From a virus: a stretch of 48,620 nucleotides of DNA. The stretch covers positions 1 through 48,620 of IMG/VR virus record IMGVR_UViG_3300025141_000159; one strand, given 5' to 3'. Below the pieces are notes generated by a model. The model did no database searches. It had not been told where the DNA came from and worked only from the letters and a program-made list of their open reading frames with translations. The position numbers were made by a program, and so were the translations under genes. Shown piece by piece: positions 22,900-31,995 of this stretch (position 1 is its first letter; every line of letters starts with the position of its first letter).

Positions 22900-24066
22900 C
22901 TAACCGATCTTTAAACTATCATGTACTGCCATTGATGGAATCGTTGCTAGATAATTCAACATAATCTCAGTCGCTGATAACGGTCTGTTGAAAACTCTAG
23001 TCAATCCAACAACTCCAGTCAGGCTTGAAGTAGATAAGCTTAATTCTCTACCAATCACTAGCCTTGTGTCTGAATTCACCACTGGTAAGGCTCGCATGTT
23101 TGCACTAAAGGAGGCACTGTTTCCATTTACATAAACCCATGACCCTGAATTGCTAGCAGTAGTATTGTGACACACACTTGCTATATGGTACCATCTTCCT
23201 ACTTCTAGATTAGCAGCTGTAACTGAGCTAGCTCCGATAGTAAGTTCGAGGACACCACCATTTTCTTTTAGAGTCATTACTTCTGTAGCACTCGATCCAA
23301 TTGTAAATATATTTGTATTTCCTGTGTTAGATAGTTTAACATGCATCATTACAGATAACCCATCAGCTGTATTAGCATTGAAGTGATGGCTGCTTAAACT
23401 TTCTATCCAGCTTTCTCCATTTAGTCTGAATCCACCTTCTACAGGTCCATAAGTCCAGCCTGTTATTGTGGCACTAGTTCCATCACCAGATGATGTGCCT
23501 TTAACATCTGCTGAAATAGAATTATTTGAACGATCTTCAACTCCTGTCAATTGTGATCCGAGTTCTTCTCTATTGTAGGTGTATAACAATACTTGGCTTT
23601 TTCCAGTAACACCATTGGGTGGAGTGGCTTCAGGTCCTGGTCTCATTCCTGTTCCGATGAAGTTCAAACTCTCACTCATCTTAGTTAGGGCGGTGATAGT
23701 CATATCACCGAAGAATACTTCACTGTCTTTTATGATGACGTCAAGTCTATCACCATCAGTCATTGCTGTGCTTATTATATATTGATTTTGAGTTGCTGTA
23801 CTTGAATTATCATCTGCTGTTACTGATAGTGGATATATTGGATTTGATCCAGTAGCAGAAACCAAGCCGGCTGTTGAACCATAGAACAACGATAACTGTC
23901 CAGAGACTGCTTCTGTTGTTGTGCTTCTAGTTCTCACTAAAGCTAGAAAGTTATTACCAGTCAATGACTCATTGTTACTTAAAACAAACAGTGGTTGCTC
24001 ATTGAAATAGCCAGTGTTTCCAGCAAATCTTAATTTATTTTCTACTATAAAGTTTGTGCTTTCCAT
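22900..24066 (-). CDS. Tail-fibre-type protein with C-terminal LamG-like domain
   Basis: About 388 residues from the ATG at 24066 (MESTNFIVENKLRF), which overlaps the upstream stop as TAATG. The N-terminal 175 residues are Ser/Thr-rich beta structure with no clear family. Residues 200-385 form a concanavalin/LamG-like jelly roll: GFRLNGESWIESL, LSVMMHVKLSNTGNTNIF, EVGRWYHIASVCHN, VYVNGNSASF and LTRVFNRPLSATEIMLNY, the classic order of that fold. It probably binds a glycan or surface protein at the tail tip. It is the last gene of the tail module. Confidence 0.75.
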   Translation of the reverse strand: MESTNFIVENKLRFAGNTGYFNEQPLFVLSNNESLTGNNFLALVRTRSTTTEAVSGQLSLFYGSTAGLVSATGSNPIYPLSVTADDNSSTATQNQYIISTAMTDGDRLDVIIKDSEVFFGDMTITALTKMSESLNFIGTGMRPGPEATPPNGVTGKSQVLLYTYNREELGSQLTGVEDRSNNSISADVKGTSSGDGTSATITGWTYGPVEGGFRLNGESWIESLSSHHFNANTADGLSVMMHVKLSNTGNTNIFTIGSSATEVMTLKENGGVLELTIGASSVTAANLEVGRWYHIASVCHNTTASNSGSWVYVNGNSASFSANMRALPVVNSDTRLVIGRELSLSTSSLTGVVGLTRVFNRPLSATEIMLNYLATIPSMAVHDSLKIG

Positions 24067-24560
24067 TACGCATCCCAATCTATTCGTATGTCAATATCCC
24101 AATCTGTAAGAATACTATCTAACTCTTTTGCTGATTTCATAATTGTTTTTATTGTGCTTTGTTTAATTCTTTTCCTATCAGATTGTATTCCACCTGATAT
24201 GCGCTTCATATTTGGATTGACGAACACACTAAATGTAGCCCATCCTACATAATTCATAATATTACGAGCTGTATCTTGATTCATATAACCATCATCTGCT
24301 TCTTCATCACCATCTTCATAAAATTGGTCTTTCGATTTGATGTATTTTATAAGATTAGTTTTTTCTCTATCATTCATTTTCTTTACTATTTGCTGAGCAT
24401 AAGTTTCAATAATCTCCATATGTGGTTGCATTTCATAAAACATATCGTCTACTTTCCCACTTGGTGTTATTACAAAATGAAGTTCGGCATCTCGTTTTTT
24501 GTTTGCATATGGAAGAATCTTATCAACAAAATTCTTTTCAATTGCTTCAATTAGTTTCAT
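24066..24560 (-). CDS. Small MKL-leader protein of unknown function
   Basis: 164 residues from the ATG at 24560 with a GAGAGAGA box just upstream. It begins MKLIEAIEKNFVDK, the amphipathic leader shared with other small genes in this module. The body has FVITPSGKVDDMFYEMQP, an acidic Asp/Glu stretch, and a C-terminus ending DIDIRIDWDA. No family is recognised. It lies between two LamG tail proteins. An in-frame ATG at 24587 lies inside the previous gene and would disrupt the leader pattern. Confidence 0.6.
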   Translation of the reverse strand: MKLIEAIEKNFVDKILPYANKKRDAELHFVITPSGKVDDMFYEMQPHMEIIETYAQQIVKKMNDREKTNLIKYIKSKDQFYEDGDEEADDGYMNQDTARNIMNYVGWATFSVFVNPNMKRISGGIQSDRKRIKQSTIKTIMKSAKELDSILTDWDIDIRIDWDA

Positions 24561-24568
24561 TCTCTCTC

Positions 24569-26056
24569 TCAATCTAAAACAGGCCAAAATAATTGTCCGG
24601 ACTTTCTTATTCTACTATGTGCTATGAATGCAGAAGGATAATCACCTTCAATGACTTGTAAGCCATCTATATGAAATAGAGCACCTGCGCCACCACCTGC
24701 ATCAAGCTGTATGATTTCAACTCTACCTGTTGCTGTTCCGGTAAGTGTGTTTCTTACTATAATAGGTTTCCAATTAGTTGTATCAGTCATGCCTGTTACA
24801 GTAGCAGTGCTATCACCTAAGATGAAATTAAATCTAGCTGATGTAGATCCTGAAACAGACCTATATCTAAGACTCATTGTGTAAGTGTTATTGTTGAATA
24901 GCAATGCTGAATTCGATATGTCTTGGTATGCACCTTGTCCATTTGAAGCTGTGTTAATCTTAACTCCCGATGATCCATAGAAAATATTATTGTTATCAGC
25001 TGCAATTACAACCCCAACTCCAGATGCTGTCCATGCATCAAAGGATTCATCAATTAAGTTTTCTGAACCATTTTCTAAAAGAAGAGTGTTATCAGTAGGA
25101 TCAATAGCAATCAATGCTCCGTGATCTAGACTCCCACCTTCCAAGCTTCTCAAATCACCTGAAGCAGATATACCATCAATGATTGTTAGTTCTGATGAAA
25201 CATTATCTGATCCAGTAAATCCCGATGGAGTTCCAGTGACACCATTTGTGCTACTATCTAATATTGATCCTGCAATTGCAGAGAACAACTGCACAGCTGA
25301 TACTGATTCAAATCTCCACCAAGCAGCAAGTGTATCAGCAGTTGGTTGAAAGTCATTTAATGGAGGGTTGAGATCTTCTGGAGAGCTTCCTATTCCTGAA
25401 ACTGCTCCAATTTGTCCGATAGAAGAAGCCGAGCCAGTTGCAATCCACATCCTCATCTCATCAAGTCTTCCACCAAAGTTTATTCCTCTTTCTCCAAGTG
25501 GACTTCCTGTTACAACTTCTGTTAAAGTACTTGAACTATCTAGAACTCGATCAATGAATATTCTCATAGTTTGTGAACCTGAAGCGAAATCACAATATAT
25601 ATGATGCCAAGCAGTTGTAGTTATTTGAGTGCTTGATGTCAAAACATATTCTGCTACTTGATCATGAGACATTCTAAATTCTATGTACTCATTCCCACCT
25701 GTTAAAATTGTACTTACAATATAGTCACCATCATACCCTGATGTATTTGCACTAATATCTCTAGCTATAACCATGTCAAAGAACGTTGCTCTTGCAACAC
25801 CAGTTGCTGTATCGTGTTTTATCCATGCATCTATTGCAACATTTGTAGCTGATGCGCCTGAAACACCAATAGAACCCACATCAATATAGTTTGTAAATGT
25901 TATTGAGTCGTCTATACCATCAAATGGTATAGATTGATACGACAATGGTCCTGGAGTATCAGAAGTTAGATCAATCGTTTCTGGATCTTCTATAGTTCTA
26001 TTGAATAGAGTTTGATGAAAGCCTGTACTTGAGCTCTCTATAAACTTAAAAGCCAT
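24569..26056 (-). CDS. LamG-domain tail-fibre/adhesin protein
   Basis: 495 residues. Residues 40-240 form a LamG/concanavalin-like fold: SIPFDGIDDSITFTNYIDVG, VAIDAWIKHD, AWHHIYCDFASGSQTMRIF, then GGRLDEMRMWI. Residues 320-490 form a second beta domain like carbohydrate-binding modules (NLIDESFDAWTASGVGVVI, then YTMSLRYRS and FHIDGLQVIEGDYPSAFI). The two domains suggest a multivalent glycan-binding fibre or tip protein. It starts after a 19-base gap with a TAGGAAA ribosome site. Confidence 0.75.
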   Translation of the reverse strand: MAFKFIESSSTGFHQTLFNRTIEDPETIDLTSDTPGPLSYQSIPFDGIDDSITFTNYIDVGSIGVSGASATNVAIDAWIKHDTATGVARATFFDMVIARDISANTSGYDGDYIVSTILTGGNEYIEFRMSHDQVAEYVLTSSTQITTTAWHHIYCDFASGSQTMRIFIDRVLDSSSTLTEVVTGSPLGERGINFGGRLDEMRMWIATGSASSIGQIGAVSGIGSSPEDLNPPLNDFQPTADTLAAWWRFESVSAVQLFSAIAGSILDSSTNGVTGTPSGFTGSDNVSSELTIIDGISASGDLRSLEGGSLDHGALIAIDPTDNTLLLENGSENLIDESFDAWTASGVGVVIAADNNNIFYGSSGVKINTASNGQGAYQDISNSALLFNNNTYTMSLRYRSVSGSTSARFNFILGDSTATVTGMTDTTNWKPIIVRNTLTGTATGRVEIIQLDAGGGAGALFHIDGLQVIEGDYPSAFIAHSRIRKSGQLFWPVLD

Positions 26057-26075
26057 ATTGTTTTTCCTAGACTTA

Positions 26076-26477
26076 TTATAATGTATTAAGAAATTTCTTG
26101 CTTGTTAGTTTAGTATTTTTCATGCCAAATTCAGTATATACAATCTTTATGTCACGATTTTGTATTACATTTTTTAAAGACTTAACAGCACTACTTGTTA
26201 TAGCTTTTGGATCATATTCAATAGAAGCTTCATATCCAAAATCATCTTTATATCTTGCAATTGTCATTCTCACCCAACCTCTTTTATCTATAACTTCATT
26301 CCAAGCTCTTCGCAGGGAAGCTGTACTTTCAGGATCTTTATTTCCAAAAAAACTTTTTTCAAGAAACTTATGTAACACTTCATCATGATCTAAAGATGAA
26401 GGTACAGTTATTAATTTCCCTTTGTCATTTATCCAATATTTCTTATATGATTCTTTTAGTACATCTCTAAGCTTCAT
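26076..26477 (-). CDS. Small MKL-leader protein of unknown function
   Basis: 133 residues beginning MKLRDVLKESYKKYW. The body includes KVLITVP-like beta strands and IARYKDDFGYEASIEYDP near residue 81. A GAGATAT box lies directly upstream, as at the gene starting at 37747. It sits between two tail proteins and shares only the leader with its counterparts. The alternative ATG at 26489 would overlap the previous stop. Confidence 0.6.
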   Translation of the reverse strand: MKLRDVLKESYKKYWINDKGKLITVPSSLDHDEVLHKFLEKSFFGNKDPESTASLRRAWNEVIDKRGWVRMTIARYKDDFGYEASIEYDPKAITSSAVKSLKNVIQNRDIKIVYTEFGMKNTKLTSKKFLNTL

Positions 26478-26485
26478 TAGATATC

Positions 26486-27307
26486 TCACAAATCTATTTG
26501 TAAACGTATTGTCATTGGTAAGTCTGTACTCTTCTTCAAAGGTTTAGACAATTTTGCAATTGCTAACAACTCATTACTATCATTATATAATCCAACGCTT
26601 GTTACATGTGGTTGCCAATTTATCCCACTTGAAACTAAGACCGGACTATATTCTGATGCACAAGTAGATGATGTCAAAGGACCAGTTGTATATGAATAAT
26701 TCAAAGTTGTAAGGTTCAGACTAGATGGATTCAAAGAGAAGTTCAATTCATCTGGCTTACATTTACAAAAGACACTTAGCTCAGTATGCTCTACAACAGC
26801 TTGATATCTAATTGAAGTTACTGATTGTACTATACTGGTCAATGAAGATGAAGTTGAAGTGACAACTGCCATACCGAGATCTTCCATAAATGCTCCAACT
26901 GTTATGTTTCCTCCACCTTTTCTCTTAAACTCTCCAGACCCAGAATCATAATAGTCATCTGCATGAGCACCTGTTACAGTAGCTGTAAATGAGCCCCGTT
27001 TTATCTTACAATCAAAGTATCTCTTCTTAAGTGTAAAGATTCCAATGTCACCAGTTAGAGCTGTAAAGGTATTTTCTAGCTTAAAATTGTATAGCATTTG
27101 TCTAGTTGAATTGTAGTATGCAGAATTCGTACCAGTTATGCTAGCTGTAGTGCTGAAAACAGTGTTATACATTGTATCTGCAGTTGTAAATGTCTTCAGT
27201 TTTGATGACTCAAAATTTGAATACACTACATCCCTGTTCTCTATTTCTACATAAGCACTCTGTATATCTCTATTTACTTTTACTGGTAGCTCTGGTGTAG
27301 TTATCAT
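26486..27307 (-). CDS. Tail structural protein with conserved C-terminal domain
   Basis: About 273 residues from the ATG at 27307 (MITTPELPVKVNRD), which begins one base after the previous stop. The middle part has beta-rich segments (FTLKKRYFDCKIKRG, RYQAVVEHTEL). The C-terminal 45 residues, including VGLYNDSNELLAIAKLS and KKSTDLPMTIRLQI, are a module shared with the proteins ending at 27309 and 29848. This module is common at the end of large-phage tail proteins. An upstream in-frame ATG at 27352 lies inside the previous gene. Confidence 0.65.
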   Translation of the reverse strand: MITTPELPVKVNRDIQSAYVEIENRDVVYSNFESSKLKTFTTADTMYNTVFSTTASITGTNSAYYNSTRQMLYNFKLENTFTALTGDIGIFTLKKRYFDCKIKRGSFTATVTGAHADDYYDSGSGEFKRKGGGNITVGAFMEDLGMAVVTSTSSSLTSIVQSVTSIRYQAVVEHTELSVFCKCKPDELNFSLNPSSLNLTTLNYSYTTGPLTSSTCASEYSPVLVSSGINWQPHVTSVGLYNDSNELLAIAKLSKPLKKSTDLPMTIRLQIDL

Positions 27308-27308
27308 G

Positions 27309-29504
27309 TTAGAAATCCATCTTAGTTTGTACAATAAGCTCTCTTGTTTCATCTTTCCTAACTGGTACTGAGAGTTTTGAAACAGCTAATAGATCACCTT
27401 CGTTATTATATAGTCCAACTGTGGTTATATACCCTGCAGGATCATCTAACATATGATCACCTGTTTCTGGATTAACACCAGTTGGGTTTTCAGTGTAGTT
27501 GAATTCATTGCCTCCTGCATGGGCATTAAGCATAAGTCTTCCTCTGTTATCAACTGAATTGAAAACACACCTTTCAATGTTAAGAGCTGAATTGTTTATT
27601 GCTGTTACTGAAAATCCAAAATCACCAGTCGTACCCGATGATGGCCATAGGAAATTGAGCTTAGCATTAGCATCATCTGAATCTAAAACTATAACTCCTA
27701 GCTCATAATATACAATACCAACTCTATGTTGTGATCCGTCAAAAGATCTTCTTACTATTCTGCCTTGACTGTATTCATTGTTAATAACTTTGTTTTCTGG
27801 TATATCTATATACTGAAATGTTCTTGTGACACTAGAAATTGAACTATCAGTTTCTGCACTCTCTGCTGTTATAGCAATGTCTTTTATGTCATATAGGTTT
27901 ATACTTCCTCTACCGACAATTTCTCCAGTATTTGAGAATGTCGATCCATCATCAGCAGTTAGTGTATTTAATTCATTAAAGTTCCACCAAGCAACTAGAT
28001 TAGCAGAAATATTTTCACCTGCAGTTAGTGATGCATCTCTAAAGTTGTTGAAACTTATTCCCGCTGTACTACTTTCTGTAACTTTCTGCGAATGACTATC
28101 TTTAACTCCAGTTGTTCCATCATCAAATCTAACATTCCACATCCTTACATGTTCTATTTGACCATCATAACCACCTTGTAGTTTATCATCACCGGAAGCA
28201 GCTAGCCCATCTGGTTTATCACCAACTGTGTCATTAAGTGCTCTATTGAAATTAGAAACTCCAATGTATAGATTATTTCCTGCTGCTGTAGCACCATCCT
28301 CTGGATCGTTATGAGTAATTGGACTTCTTCTTATTGGAAACCTTTGCTCAAACATGTTTGATTGTACAGTAGGCCCTCCAGCAGAATCAGCTCCACCAAG
28401 TCTAGGATCTGTTTCTTCTCTATTCAAAAGTTTAAATCCATCTATGTAACCGAAAACTGCACCAGCACCTGATTCCACAGTTGTTGAGCCGTCTATCCCT
28501 TCTGTTCCCCAAGTAGTAACTATGTGGTGAAATTTACCATCGAACAAATTTACTCCAACATCACCTGGCACAAATAAACCAGAAGCTTGAACATCATTCT
28601 GTGCAAATGATTCAGTAAATTCTCCGTTAGCTGATACAGATCTTATATACAACCTAAATGCATTTTGTGCATTATTCGAGCTCTTTGTTAATTCTAATTT
28701 TATGAATGCATCTTGAGTTTCTCTTGTAGAACCAGCCCAGGCAGAAGATGCTAGTCTTTTCCATAATACAACAGAGTTAGGATCATAAGGCCTTATGATT
28801 GCTTCTATAGTCAAAGCTGTAGTGCATGTATCAATACTACCACTTGCTCCCGAAGTCAAAGAGCCCCAAGGTGAACCAAAGAACGAATTTTCAGACATAC
28901 CAATTTTACCACCATATGGATTCTTCAAATCTAGTGCAGTTGTTAAACCTGTAGAAGCTCCAGTAGCAATTCCAGTTGATGAAGTATTAGAAAGATTCAT
29001 TTCAATTCTAACTGAGTTCTGATCAATTGTAGAATTAAACATATCTCTTCTAATTGTTATAACACGAACAACAGAAATATCAGCTGCAGTACTAGCACTT
29101 CTTAAACTAGTAACACCGCCTGTAAATCCTAGATCATTTCTATATAGATAGCCTTGAGTATAATTGAATAGAGCTTGGTGCCCTGCTAATGAAGCGCTAT
29201 TTGATGAGCTCTTGTAGTACATGTCGGGATTTGACAAAAATATACCAGCACTTCTTTCAGCTGTAGTAGAAGATCCAGGCACAGTTGTTTTGTCAAATAA
29301 AAACTGATATTTCAACTCTCTTGTTTTAGTCAAACCAAAAGAAGATGGAGTTGAAACATCAAATAATTTGATCTTGCCTAATGATCTAATACCAGTAAAG
29401 AAATGTATATTGGTAGCTGATGGACTAGCTGTTGATACACTTATAGTGCGTTTATCTGGAAACTGTATAGGTACTATTTCTATTTCATCAAATGCTTTGA
29501 ACAT
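27309..29504 (-). CDS. Large tail protein with inserted LamG-like domain and conserved C-terminal module
   Basis: 731 residues. An N-terminal beta region is followed by RVITIRRDMFNSTI near 150, a stretch related to the other two proteins with this C-terminus. Residues 190-460 hold a LamG-like fold: LTIEAIIRPYDPNSVVLW, FDGKFHHIVTTWG, FGYIDGFKLLN and YDGQIEHVRMWNV. The C-terminus has EFNYTENPTG and TTVGLYNNEGDLLAVSKLSV. Compared with its 273- and 288-residue relatives it looks like the same scaffold with a jelly roll inserted. Probable role: tail tip or fibre component in receptor binding. It has a GGAAGA ribosome site overlapping the end of the upstream TAG-interrupted gene. Confidence 0.75.
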   Translation of the reverse strand: MFKAFDEIEIVPIQFPDKRTISVSTASPSATNIHFFTGIRSLGKIKLFDVSTPSSFGLTKTRELKYQFLFDKTTVPGSSTTAERSAGIFLSNPDMYYKSSSNSASLAGHQALFNYTQGYLYRNDLGFTGGVTSLRSASTAADISVVRVITIRRDMFNSTIDQNSVRIEMNLSNTSSTGIATGASTGLTTALDLKNPYGGKIGMSENSFFGSPWGSLTSGASGSIDTCTTALTIEAIIRPYDPNSVVLWKRLASSAWAGSTRETQDAFIKLELTKSSNNAQNAFRLYIRSVSANGEFTESFAQNDVQASGLFVPGDVGVNLFDGKFHHIVTTWGTEGIDGSTTVESGAGAVFGYIDGFKLLNREETDPRLGGADSAGGPTVQSNMFEQRFPIRRSPITHNDPEDGATAAGNNLYIGVSNFNRALNDTVGDKPDGLAASGDDKLQGGYDGQIEHVRMWNVRFDDGTTGVKDSHSQKVTESSTAGISFNNFRDASLTAGENISANLVAWWNFNELNTLTADDGSTFSNTGEIVGRGSINLYDIKDIAITAESAETDSSISSVTRTFQYIDIPENKVINNEYSQGRIVRRSFDGSQHRVGIVYYELGVIVLDSDDANAKLNFLWPSSGTTGDFGFSVTAINNSALNIERCVFNSVDNRGRLMLNAHAGGNEFNYTENPTGVNPETGDHMLDDPAGYITTVGLYNNEGDLLAVSKLSVPVRKDETRELIVQTKMDF

Positions 29505-29831
29505 TTATCTTCCTTTTCTACTAAAGAAGCTTCTTATTCTGCCTTTTTTCTTTGTTTTGTTGTTCTCAACTTTAGCAATGTTAGTGGGGTCTACTGGTGC
29601 TGGAATCCCATTGTTGTCAATTTTAATAATTGTCTTTGATGGAAATTCTTTACTCGGTTTGCTACCTGAGTCTATTATTCTAACAATTTTCTAAAGACCA
29701 GCTTTTCGCACTCCAATAGCTTTCATTGCAATTCTATTGATGTGAATTAAATCACCTACACTTAATTTTCCAAATTTCTTAGTTTTGATTTTAGAATGTA
29801 CACGTTCTTCTAGTACTTGCTGGAGTTTCAA
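29505..29831 (-). CDS. MKL-leader small protein interrupted by an in-frame TAG
   Basis: With TTG at 29831 read as the start, 16 bases after the upstream stop, the product begins (M)KLQQVLEERVHSK, matching the leader of the other small proteins. The 46-residue frame ends at TAG (29693-29691). The same frame then stays open for another 60 codons (IVRIIDSGSKPSKEF, then NGIPAPVDPTNI and a basic KKKGRIRSFFSRKGR) to a TAA abutting the next ATG. The downstream part has no ATG, GTG or TTG codon, so it cannot start on its own. Readthrough, a suppressor tRNA, or a nonsense mutation are possible. TAG ends other genes normally here (2786, 22900, 9544), so genome-wide recoding is unlikely. Confidence 0.6.
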
Positions 29832-29847
29832 TTTATCACTTGTAGGG

Positions 29848-30714
29848 TCAATACTGTAATTGGACTGAGAAAATTTTCTCTTTAGTAAAATCTTTTTCAA
29901 CAGGAGGAGATACTTTAGAAATAGCTAGCAAGTCACCATCATCACTATAAAGTCCTACAGATGTTATATATGTTCTTGGATTGGCTGTTAATGAGCTAGT
30001 TATTGTTCCCAAAGTAGAATTAGAAATGCCTGTTGGGTTATTAGTGTAATTGAATTCTTTGTTGAATGCTCTACAGAAGAAATTTGTTCTCTTTAGTATA
30101 CTCATTGATTTCCAAGATAGTTGTGTGCATACAACATATCCAGCAGAAGCAGCTCCAAAAGTCATACCTGAAGCAGATGTGATTAAGAAATGAGGCCAAC
30201 CTGTTCCACCGTGGAATACAAGCATTCCAGACTCATAAAATACAGTTCCAACAACGTTAGAAGTATTTCCTTGAGATACTAACGAACCCTTTCTTCCAAC
30301 ACTACCTGTGATTGTAGTTTCAGGTTGATCAATGTATGTGTTGTTCGCTGTTGTTCCGAAAGCAAAAATAGCAGTAACAGTACCTGAGACAACATTGTCA
30401 TCCATAGTAGTTCTTCCTATGGTGATAGCTCTAAGTAAACTAGTGAATGAAGTGTTGTCATTTGCAATAGGTATATTTGTACCAGCTGTAGAAGAGAAAT
30501 AGTAATTAGCTATATGTCTGAATGCACTGCTAAGTGGAATAGTAGTGGCAGTCCCTTGAGCATTATTTAGATACCCTGTACTGGTAGATTCAGCAACAAA
30601 TGAGTTGATGTTTTTATTTTGTGCAGCTGTCAAAGATGTAATTTCATAAGTTGTTTTAGTCTCAACATCTTCTTGAGCAATATCACGATCTTGGTCAAAG
30701 TTTACTAAACTCAT
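29848..30714 (-). CDS. Tail structural protein with conserved C-terminal domain
   Basis: 288 residues. Residues 85-130 (LLRAITIGRTTMDDNVVSG) and the C-terminal KEFNYTNNPTGIS and TSVGLYSDDGDLLAISKV, then EKDFTKEKIFSV, match the pattern of two neighbouring tail proteins and many large-phage structural proteins. It lacks the LamG insertion of the 731-residue relative. The start has AAGGAGA at proper spacing. Confidence 0.65.
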   Translation of the reverse strand: MSLVNFDQDRDIAQEDVETKTTYEITSLTAAQNKNINSFVAESTSTGYLNNAQGTATTIPLSSAFRHIANYYFSSTAGTNIPIANDNTSFTSLLRAITIGRTTMDDNVVSGTVTAIFAFGTTANNTYIDQPETTITGSVGRKGSLVSQGNTSNVVGTVFYESGMLVFHGGTGWPHFLITSASGMTFGAASAGYVVCTQLSWKSMSILKRTNFFCRAFNKEFNYTNNPTGISNSTLGTITSSLTANPRTYITSVGLYSDDGDLLAISKVSPPVEKDFTKEKIFSVQLQY

Positions 30715-30725
30715 TTACTATCTCC

Positions 30726-31286
30726 TTATGTTCCTGAAGCTGACACTGTCAATTCAACAGTATTGCGAGCTCCAGTATTTATGCCAGTAACATCAATGTA
30801 AACTAAGCCAGATTTCGAACCAGCATTAACACCTGTCAATATTCGGAATGTGCCAATATTGTTCTCAGGGGTTGCTCTACTATCAGTAAGAACTGCTATA
30901 TCAGTGTCTCTAGAAACAGCTCCCCAACCCTGTGATTCTTCACCGTTTTCAGTTTCTACAGTAAAAGAAAATGTGTCACTAAAATTAACAGTTGCTTTAG
31001 TTGGCTTTAGCGATAATGTTGCAACTTTCAATGATCCCTTTGGCAAAGTAATCAATCTATATAATTGTGCAACAGATTCATTAGATACTGGTTCTAGTAC
31101 CGGTAGATTTGTTATGTCAGCATCTGGATTAGAAGCAGAGGAATCGTATAGCTGATAGTTTATTTCATCATCACCAAAAGCATATCTAGTTACTTTGAAA
31201 CTTCCATCATTCCTTGCTAACAGCTCTCTTCCTTTTCTAGTAAGCACTGCATCTATCACAGCAGTTGAGGAATCCAAAAACGCCAT
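30726..31286 (-). CDS. Conserved phage structural protein
   Basis: 186 residues. The N-terminus contains AVLTRKGRELLARNDGS and then FKVTRYAFGDDEINYQLY, a motif I know from structural proteins of many large phages. The C-terminal half is a bacterial Ig-like beta domain (SGLVYIDVTGINTGARN), suitable for virion decoration or fibre attachment. A GGAG ribosome site lies 10 bases upstream of the ATG. Confidence 0.65.
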   Translation of the reverse strand: MAFLDSSTAVIDAVLTRKGRELLARNDGSFKVTRYAFGDDEINYQLYDSSASNPDADITNLPVLEPVSNESVAQLYRLITLPKGSLKVATLSLKPTKATVNFSDTFSFTVETENGEESQGWGAVSRDTDIAVLTDSRATPENNIGTFRILTGVNAGSKSGLVYIDVTGINTGARNTVELTVSASGT

Positions 31287-31297
31287 AATATGTTCTC

Positions 31298-31984
31298 CTA
31301 TTTCTTTTCAGTATTATCTACTATTGTAGTTTTGGTTTTGCTTTTGTTTGTATCTACTATTTTTACCTGTTTCTTATCTTCTTCTATATAAATATTTTCT
31401 TTCTTAGGTTTTGCTTTACTCTTTTTCTCTATAAAGACGATACAATAGCCATTCGGACTCTCTTCATTGTCTGAAGTCTTTATAATCTCAGTAGAGTATT
31501 TCTTTGAAATTTTTGTAATAAGACTCTTAACTTTCATAGTCTCTGAATCTTCACATAATGCATCATGAAACATAACTATACAAACATTTGGCAAAGAGGG
31601 CTCTATAGTTCTCCAAAGGTCATGTACTTCTTCATGACATCCATCAATGTATACGAAATCAGACTCTTTAACAATCTTCTTAGCTCGCTCCTTAAGTTCT
31701 TTATAGTAATCGAAGTTCTCTAGCAACACATTATTGATCTTGTTAGTTTCTAACACCCTTCCTATATTTCCACTTTCAGCATTCTCAAAATCAAGAGAAA
31801 AGAATGTTGTTTCTTCATCAAAGTTTTCAAGTGCTTTGCAAATATAAGCAGTTGAGAGACCTGTATATCTACCTATCTCTAATACTGTCGTAGGCTTAAA
31901 TTTCATTATGCTATCAAAGAGAATATGTGCTTCTTCATCAGTTATATTTTTCCCATTTCTAAATTCTATTGCAGGGTATTTCAT
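31298..31984 (-). CDS. Class I SAM-dependent methyltransferase (Methyltransf_24-like)
   Basis: 228 residues. The SAM-binding motif I is TVLEIGRYTGLSTAYICKAL near residue 34, with FFSLDFENAE after it. The FVYIDGCHEEVHDLW motif near 110, followed by NVCIVMFHDAL, is typical of the Methyltransf_24/O-methyltransferase group. The last 35 residues are a Lys-rich tail. A very strong AGGAGG ribosome site is present. The substrate is unknown; lying between tail genes it might modify a virion protein, a fibre glycan or a small molecule. Confidence 0.8.
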   Translation of the reverse strand: MKYPAIEFRNGKNITDEEAHILFDSIMKFKPTTVLEIGRYTGLSTAYICKALENFDEETTFFSLDFENAESGNIGRVLETNKINNVLLENFDYYKELKERAKKIVKESDFVYIDGCHEEVHDLWRTIEPSLPNVCIVMFHDALCEDSETMKVKSLITKISKKYSTEIIKTSDNEESPNGYCIVFIEKKSKAKPKKENIYIEEDKKQVKIVDTNKSKTKTTIVDNTEKK

Positions 31985-31995
31985 GATTCCTCCTA

